In this document: positions 61,168-64,000 of the stretch, piece by piece
How positions within the stretch are numbered: position 1 is the stretch's first letter
Layout of the letters: each line of letters begins with the position of its first letter
DNA from: CAYGSN01 sp964352675
GTDB lineage: Bacteria; Pseudomonadota; Alphaproteobacteria; Micavibrionales; Micavibrionaceae
DNA length: 64,000 bases
Direction of reading: 5' to 3'
Assembly (NCBI GenBank): GCA_964352675.1
Contig: CAYGSN010000010.1
Coordinates: forward strand, 5,110-69,109
Position numbers and translations under genes: made by a program
Notes under the pieces: generated by a model
Told to the model about the DNA's origin: nothing
Databases searched by the model: none
Seen by the model: the letters and a program-made list of their open reading frames with translations, nothing else

Positions 61168-62814
61168 GTGAACAGTTTTCTTGAAACGTTAAGGCAGTTG
61201 GGTGCGGCGCGATTGGGGATTATGGCGGCCATGATGGTCGGCCTGCTGATGTTCTTCGTTTTTGTTTCGATGCGCGTATCCTCCCCACAAATGAGCCTGC
61301 TTTACGCAGATCTTTCCACAGCAGATTCCAGTGCTGTTGCCGCGAAGCTTGAGGAAAGTGAAATCACTTACCAGGTCTCCCCCGACGGTACGCGGATTGT
61401 CGTGCCAGAAAACGAAGTCGGACGTGCGCGCATGCTGTTGGCACAGGCCGGCCTGCCCAATGGCGGTTCTCTCGGCTATGAGTTGTTCGACCAGCAATCC
61501 GGATTTGGCACTACGAATTTCGTGCAAAACATCAACCAAGTCCGGGCGCTTGAAGGCGAACTCGCGCGCACGATTAGTGCTCTGGATAGTATTCGCAGCG
61601 CCCGCGTTCATCTTGTACTGCCGCAGCGCGAGCTGTTTAGCCGTGAGCAACGCCCATCGAGCGCCAGCGTTTTCCTCGGTATCCGGCCCGGTGCGCGCAT
61701 TGAGCGGGAGCAAATTATTTCCATCCAGTCCCTGGTCGCCAATGCCGTTCCCGATCTGAAAGCAGACAGTGTTTCGATCGTGGATAGCAACGGCAATCTT
61801 CTCGCCCGCGGGGGCGAGGAAGGCCAGGATCTGGAAAGCCTGAAGGCTGAAGAATTGCGCCGCAACTTCGAAAGTCGCCTGACGGAAAAAGTTGAGGACC
61901 AGGTCAGCCGCATTGTCGGCTACGGCAATGTCCGCGCCACCATCACAGCCGAGATGAACTTCGACCGCATCAGCACCAATGAAGAATTGTTTGATCCGGA
62001 AGGTCAGGTTGTCCGCTCCACACAGGTCACTGAGGAAAGCGAGCTCGAGCGCGAACCCCTGAGCGAGGAAGTTTCTGTCGGCAACAATCTGCCAGGTGTG
62101 GGGGGAGATCTTCTTGCGGATAATCAACCGTCTCTGGAAAGTAACCGCATCGAGGAAGTCACCAATTTTGAAATCAGCCGCACGGTCCGCAGCACCGTGC
62201 GTGAAGCCGGCGAGATTGAACGCCTCTCTGTCGCCATACTCGTAGACGGCACCTATACCACCGATGAAGAAGGAAACAGTACCTATGTGCCCCGCACTGA
62301 GGCGGAACTGGAACAAATCGAAGCCCTTGTGCGCAGCGCCGTCGGGCTTGATGCCGCACGCGGCGACCTGATCGAGGTCGTAAACATGCAATTCGCTGAT
62401 GTTGATGTAAACGCGGAAATGGTTGATGACCGCCTGATCTTCGGCTTTGAGAAAAACAAGCTGCTGGATCTGGTTGAAATCCTGACCGTGGCCATCATGA
62501 TCATCCTTGTGGTGCTTCTGGTTCTCCAGCCCATGGTCAACCGACTGCTTGCCTCCGAAACGCCTGAAATTGATGAAAGTCTGGAGGCTGACCTCCTGGC
62601 CGCAGCGCCTCAGAGCCCCGCTCTTGCAGGACCAAGCGATTCAGACTTTGAGGTTCCGGATGGTCAGGGACAGGGAGAAGAAAGCCTCATTAATATTGCC
62701 GGTGTAGAGGGCAAGGTGAAGGCCTCCTCTGTGAAGAAAGTCGAAGAGATTATAGAGAACTACCCCGCTGAAACCGTTTCTGTTATCCGTACATGGATGA
62801 CGCAGGATAGCTAG
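61168..62814 (+). CDS. fliF: flagellar MS-ring protein FliF
   Basis: 548 residues from GTG 61168 with AGG eight bases upstream. Two membrane helices flank the periplasmic part (about 17-38 and 432-453). The secretin-like ring-building motifs RVHLVLPQRELFSREQRPSS and IISIQSLVANAVPDLKADSV are conserved, and the C-terminal cytosolic tail for FliG binding is present. FliF forms the MS-ring base of the motor. It is first in a fliF-fliG-fliH unit. Confidence 0.97.
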   Translation: MNSFLETLRQLGAARLGIMAAMMVGLLMFFVFVSMRVSSPQMSLLYADLSTADSSAVAAKLEESEITYQVSPDGTRIVVPENEVGRARMLLAQAGLPNGGSLGYELFDQQSGFGTTNFVQNINQVRALEGELARTISALDSIRSARVHLVLPQRELFSREQRPSSASVFLGIRPGARIEREQIISIQSLVANAVPDLKADSVSIVDSNGNLLARGGEEGQDLESLKAEELRRNFESRLTEKVEDQVSRIVGYGNVRATITAEMNFDRISTNEELFDPEGQVVRSTQVTEESELEREPLSEEVSVGNNLPGVGGDLLADNQPSLESNRIEEVTNFEISRTVRSTVREAGEIERLSVAILVDGTYTTDEEGNSTYVPRTEAELEQIEALVRSAVGLDAARGDLIEVVNMQFADVDVNAEMVDDRLIFGFEKNKLLDLVEILTVAIMIILVVLLVLQPMVNRLLASETPEIDESLEADLLAAAPQSPALAGPSDSDFEVPDGQGQGEESLINIAGVEGKVKASSVKKVEEIIENYPAETVSVIRTWMTQDS

Positions 62815-62847
62815 ATGCAGCCAGATATAAAAGGAGCGCCAGCCTAA

Positions 62848-63873
62848 ATGTCGTTGAGAATACGCGAGGATTACAGAACTCTAACAGGACCGGAGAAAGC
62901 CGCGATCCTGATGTTGTCGTTGGGAGAGGATCACGCTGCAAAAATTTTTGAGCATATGGATGATGAGGAAATCATGGAGATTTCACAAACAATGGCGCAG
63001 CTGGGAAAAGTCAGCCCCAATGTCGTAGAACGTCTGTTTGTTGATTTTGCTGAGCAAATGACCTCCACCAACTCCCTGGTCGGAACGCAGGACAGCACCG
63101 AACGTCTCCTGAAAAAAGCAGGACTGAGCGGGGATCGAATCGATAATATCATGGAGGAAATCCGGGGTCCGGCCGGTCGGACCATGTGGGAAAAACTCGG
63201 CAATGTGAATGAGGAAATCCTGGCCGCCTTCCTGCAAAAGGAATATCCGCAAACTGTGGCGGTCGTTCTTTCAAAGGTTTCTACAGACCACGCAGCTCGC
63301 GTTTTGGGCATGCTCCCGGAAAATTTTGCGCTTGAAGTTATTCACCGTATGCTGCGCATGGAAGCCGTGCAAAAAGACATTCTTGATGAGGTAGAGAGAA
63401 CTCTGCGCACAGAATTCATGACCAACCTGGCGCGGACCCAGAAGAAAGACAGTCACGAGCTTATTGCTGAAATCTTCAACAACATGGAACGCGCCACCGA
63501 GGGTCGCTTCATGGAGGCCCTGGAGAAAAGCTCGCCCGATGCGGCAGAAAAAATTCGCTCCCTCATGTTCACGTTCGAGGATCTGGCCAATCTGGATCCG
63601 TCCGGCATGCAGACGCTTATTCGTGCAGTGGACAAGGAAAAACTGCCTATCGCTCTGAAAGGCGCGACAGAAACAATTACCGACCTGTTCTTCTCCAATA
63701 TGTCCGAACGCGCGGCCAAGATCATGCGCGAAGATATGGGCGCTATGGGCCCTGTCCGCCTGAAAGAGGTCGAAGAAGCCCAGCAATATATCGTCAATGT
63801 TGCCAAGGATCTTGAGGCCAGGGGCGAGATTACCATTGCATCCGGCAGCGATGAAGACGAGCTGATTTACTAA
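62848..63873 (+). CDS. fliG: flagellar motor switch protein FliG
   Basis: 341 residues. The N-terminal FliF-binding domain ([20 protein letters not shown]), a middle domain with the EHPQ-equivalent [16 protein letters not shown], and a C-terminal torque domain ([20 protein letters not shown], then [20 protein letters not shown]) are all present. Charged residues of the torque helix ([20 protein letters not shown]) are intact. It lies 33 bp after fliF with AAAGGAG upstream. Confidence 0.97.
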   Translation: MSLRIREDYRTLTGPEKAAILMLSLGEDHAAKIFEHMDDEEIMEISQTMAQLGKVSPNVVERLFVDFAEQMTSTNSLVGTQDSTERLLKKAGLSGDRIDNIMEEIRGPAGRTMWEKLGNVNEEILAAFLQKEYPQTVAVVLSKVSTDHAARVLGMLPENFALEVIHRMLRMEAVQKDILDEVERTLRTEFMTNLARTQKKDSHELIAEIFNNMERATEGRFMEALEKSSPDAAEKIRSLMFTFEDLANLDPSGMQTLIRAVDKEKLPIALKGATETITDLFFSNMSERAAKIMREDMGAMGPVRLKEVEEAQQYIVNVAKDLEARGEITIASGSDEDELIY

Positions 63874-63901
63874 ACTGACGGCCAAACTCATATTCAAAGG
63901 A

Positions 63902-64000
63902 ATGCAAGAGACTATCTTGAGCCCACACACTAAAAAGTTTCTGTTTAACGAAAATATTTTCGATGAAGATCACATCGAAGAGGAAGAGGTTGAAGAAGAT
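63902..64000 (+). CDS. fliH: flagellar assembly protein FliH, N-terminal fragment
   Basis: The window ends 33 codons into this gene. The visible peptide starts MQETILSPHTKKFLFNENIF and turns acidic (EEEEVEED), as in alphaproteobacterial FliH, which follows fliG. The start is uncertain: ATG 63902 sits directly after AAAGGA (very short spacing), while TTG 63917 would give the more family-like SPHTKKFLF. FliH regulates the export ATPase FliI. Confidence 0.7.
   Translation, partial: MQETILSPHTKKFLFNENIFDEDHIEEEEVEED

Noticed and set aside
61189..62391. 400-codon open frame antisense to fliF
   Set aside because: Shadow of fliF; no family features and no independent promoter or ribosome site.
1..64000. 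CRISPR arrays, insertion sequences, prophage genes, tRNA or rRNA genes
   Set aside because: Looked for regularly spaced repeats, transposase or integrase motifs and tRNA-like folds; none seen.

Overview
The window is one contiguous stretch of an alphaproteobacterial chromosome, most likely a free-swimming member of a CtrA/CckA lineage (Rhodospirillales, Micavibrio-like or Caulobacter-like). The evidence is the combination of FlbT, FlaF, FliX, a CckA-type hybrid kinase, a single-cysteine DksA and a GAAC-N7-GAAC SOS box in front of recA. None of these can place the genus. A run of 10 N (10540-10549) shows that the sequence is a draft assembly.

Layout. 1-2870: housekeeping genes (trmL fragment, hemF, CCA-adding enzyme, DUF1285). 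2924-9544: a tightly coupled operon for a MoxR AAA+ ATPase, a DUF58 protein, a BatA/DUF4159 membrane protein and a membrane protein with a glutamine-amidotransferase-like core. 9566-12581: a LuxR-type response regulator and a hybrid histidine kinase cut by the N run. 12694-17388: lytic transglycosylase, dapA, smpB and SOS-controlled recA. 17519-21362: EamA transporter, membrane-anchored glutaredoxin-like protein and cckA. 21403-50725: a very large flagellar region. It holds flgBC-fliE-fliQR-flhB on the minus strand; a FlhB C-terminal paralogue, a small unknown, fliO and fliP on the plus strand; a motor/switch/chemotaxis block on the minus strand (fliL, fliM, DUF6468, MotE-like, cheY, cheZ, MotB-like, motB, a 1017-residue TPR protein); flgFGAH; a methyltransferase, dksA and fliX; and flgI, flgJ, two FlgN-like proteins, fliK, flgD and two flgE paralogues. 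51012-57556: a sugar/methyl modification island (epimerase, GT2, three methyltransferases, a TPR-OGT glycosyltransferase resembling FlmG) next to flagellin. 57782-64000: flagellin, flbT, flaF, FlaG-like, fliF, fliG and the start of fliH.

How the parts fit. Nearly every structural, export, motor and assembly-control component of a polar-type alphaproteobacterial flagellum is here; motA, fliI, fliN, flgK and flgL are not in the window. Regulation can partly be read from the DNA. Three flagellar transcription units (flgB, flgF, flgI) each carry a sigma-54 -24/-12 element 58-73 bp before the first start codon. Flagellin has a TTAA-N7-TTAA CtrA-type box over its -35 region. FlbT probably acts on the flagellin leader.

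The points most worth a second look are: a 220-nt, three-hairpin structured region ending in a U-run after the second flgE; a MotB paralogue lacking the proton-channel aspartate; the flagellin-modification island; tandem hook-protein paralogues; and the histidine kinase whose reading frame is restored exactly if the 10-N gap is replaced by a 4-base overlap.
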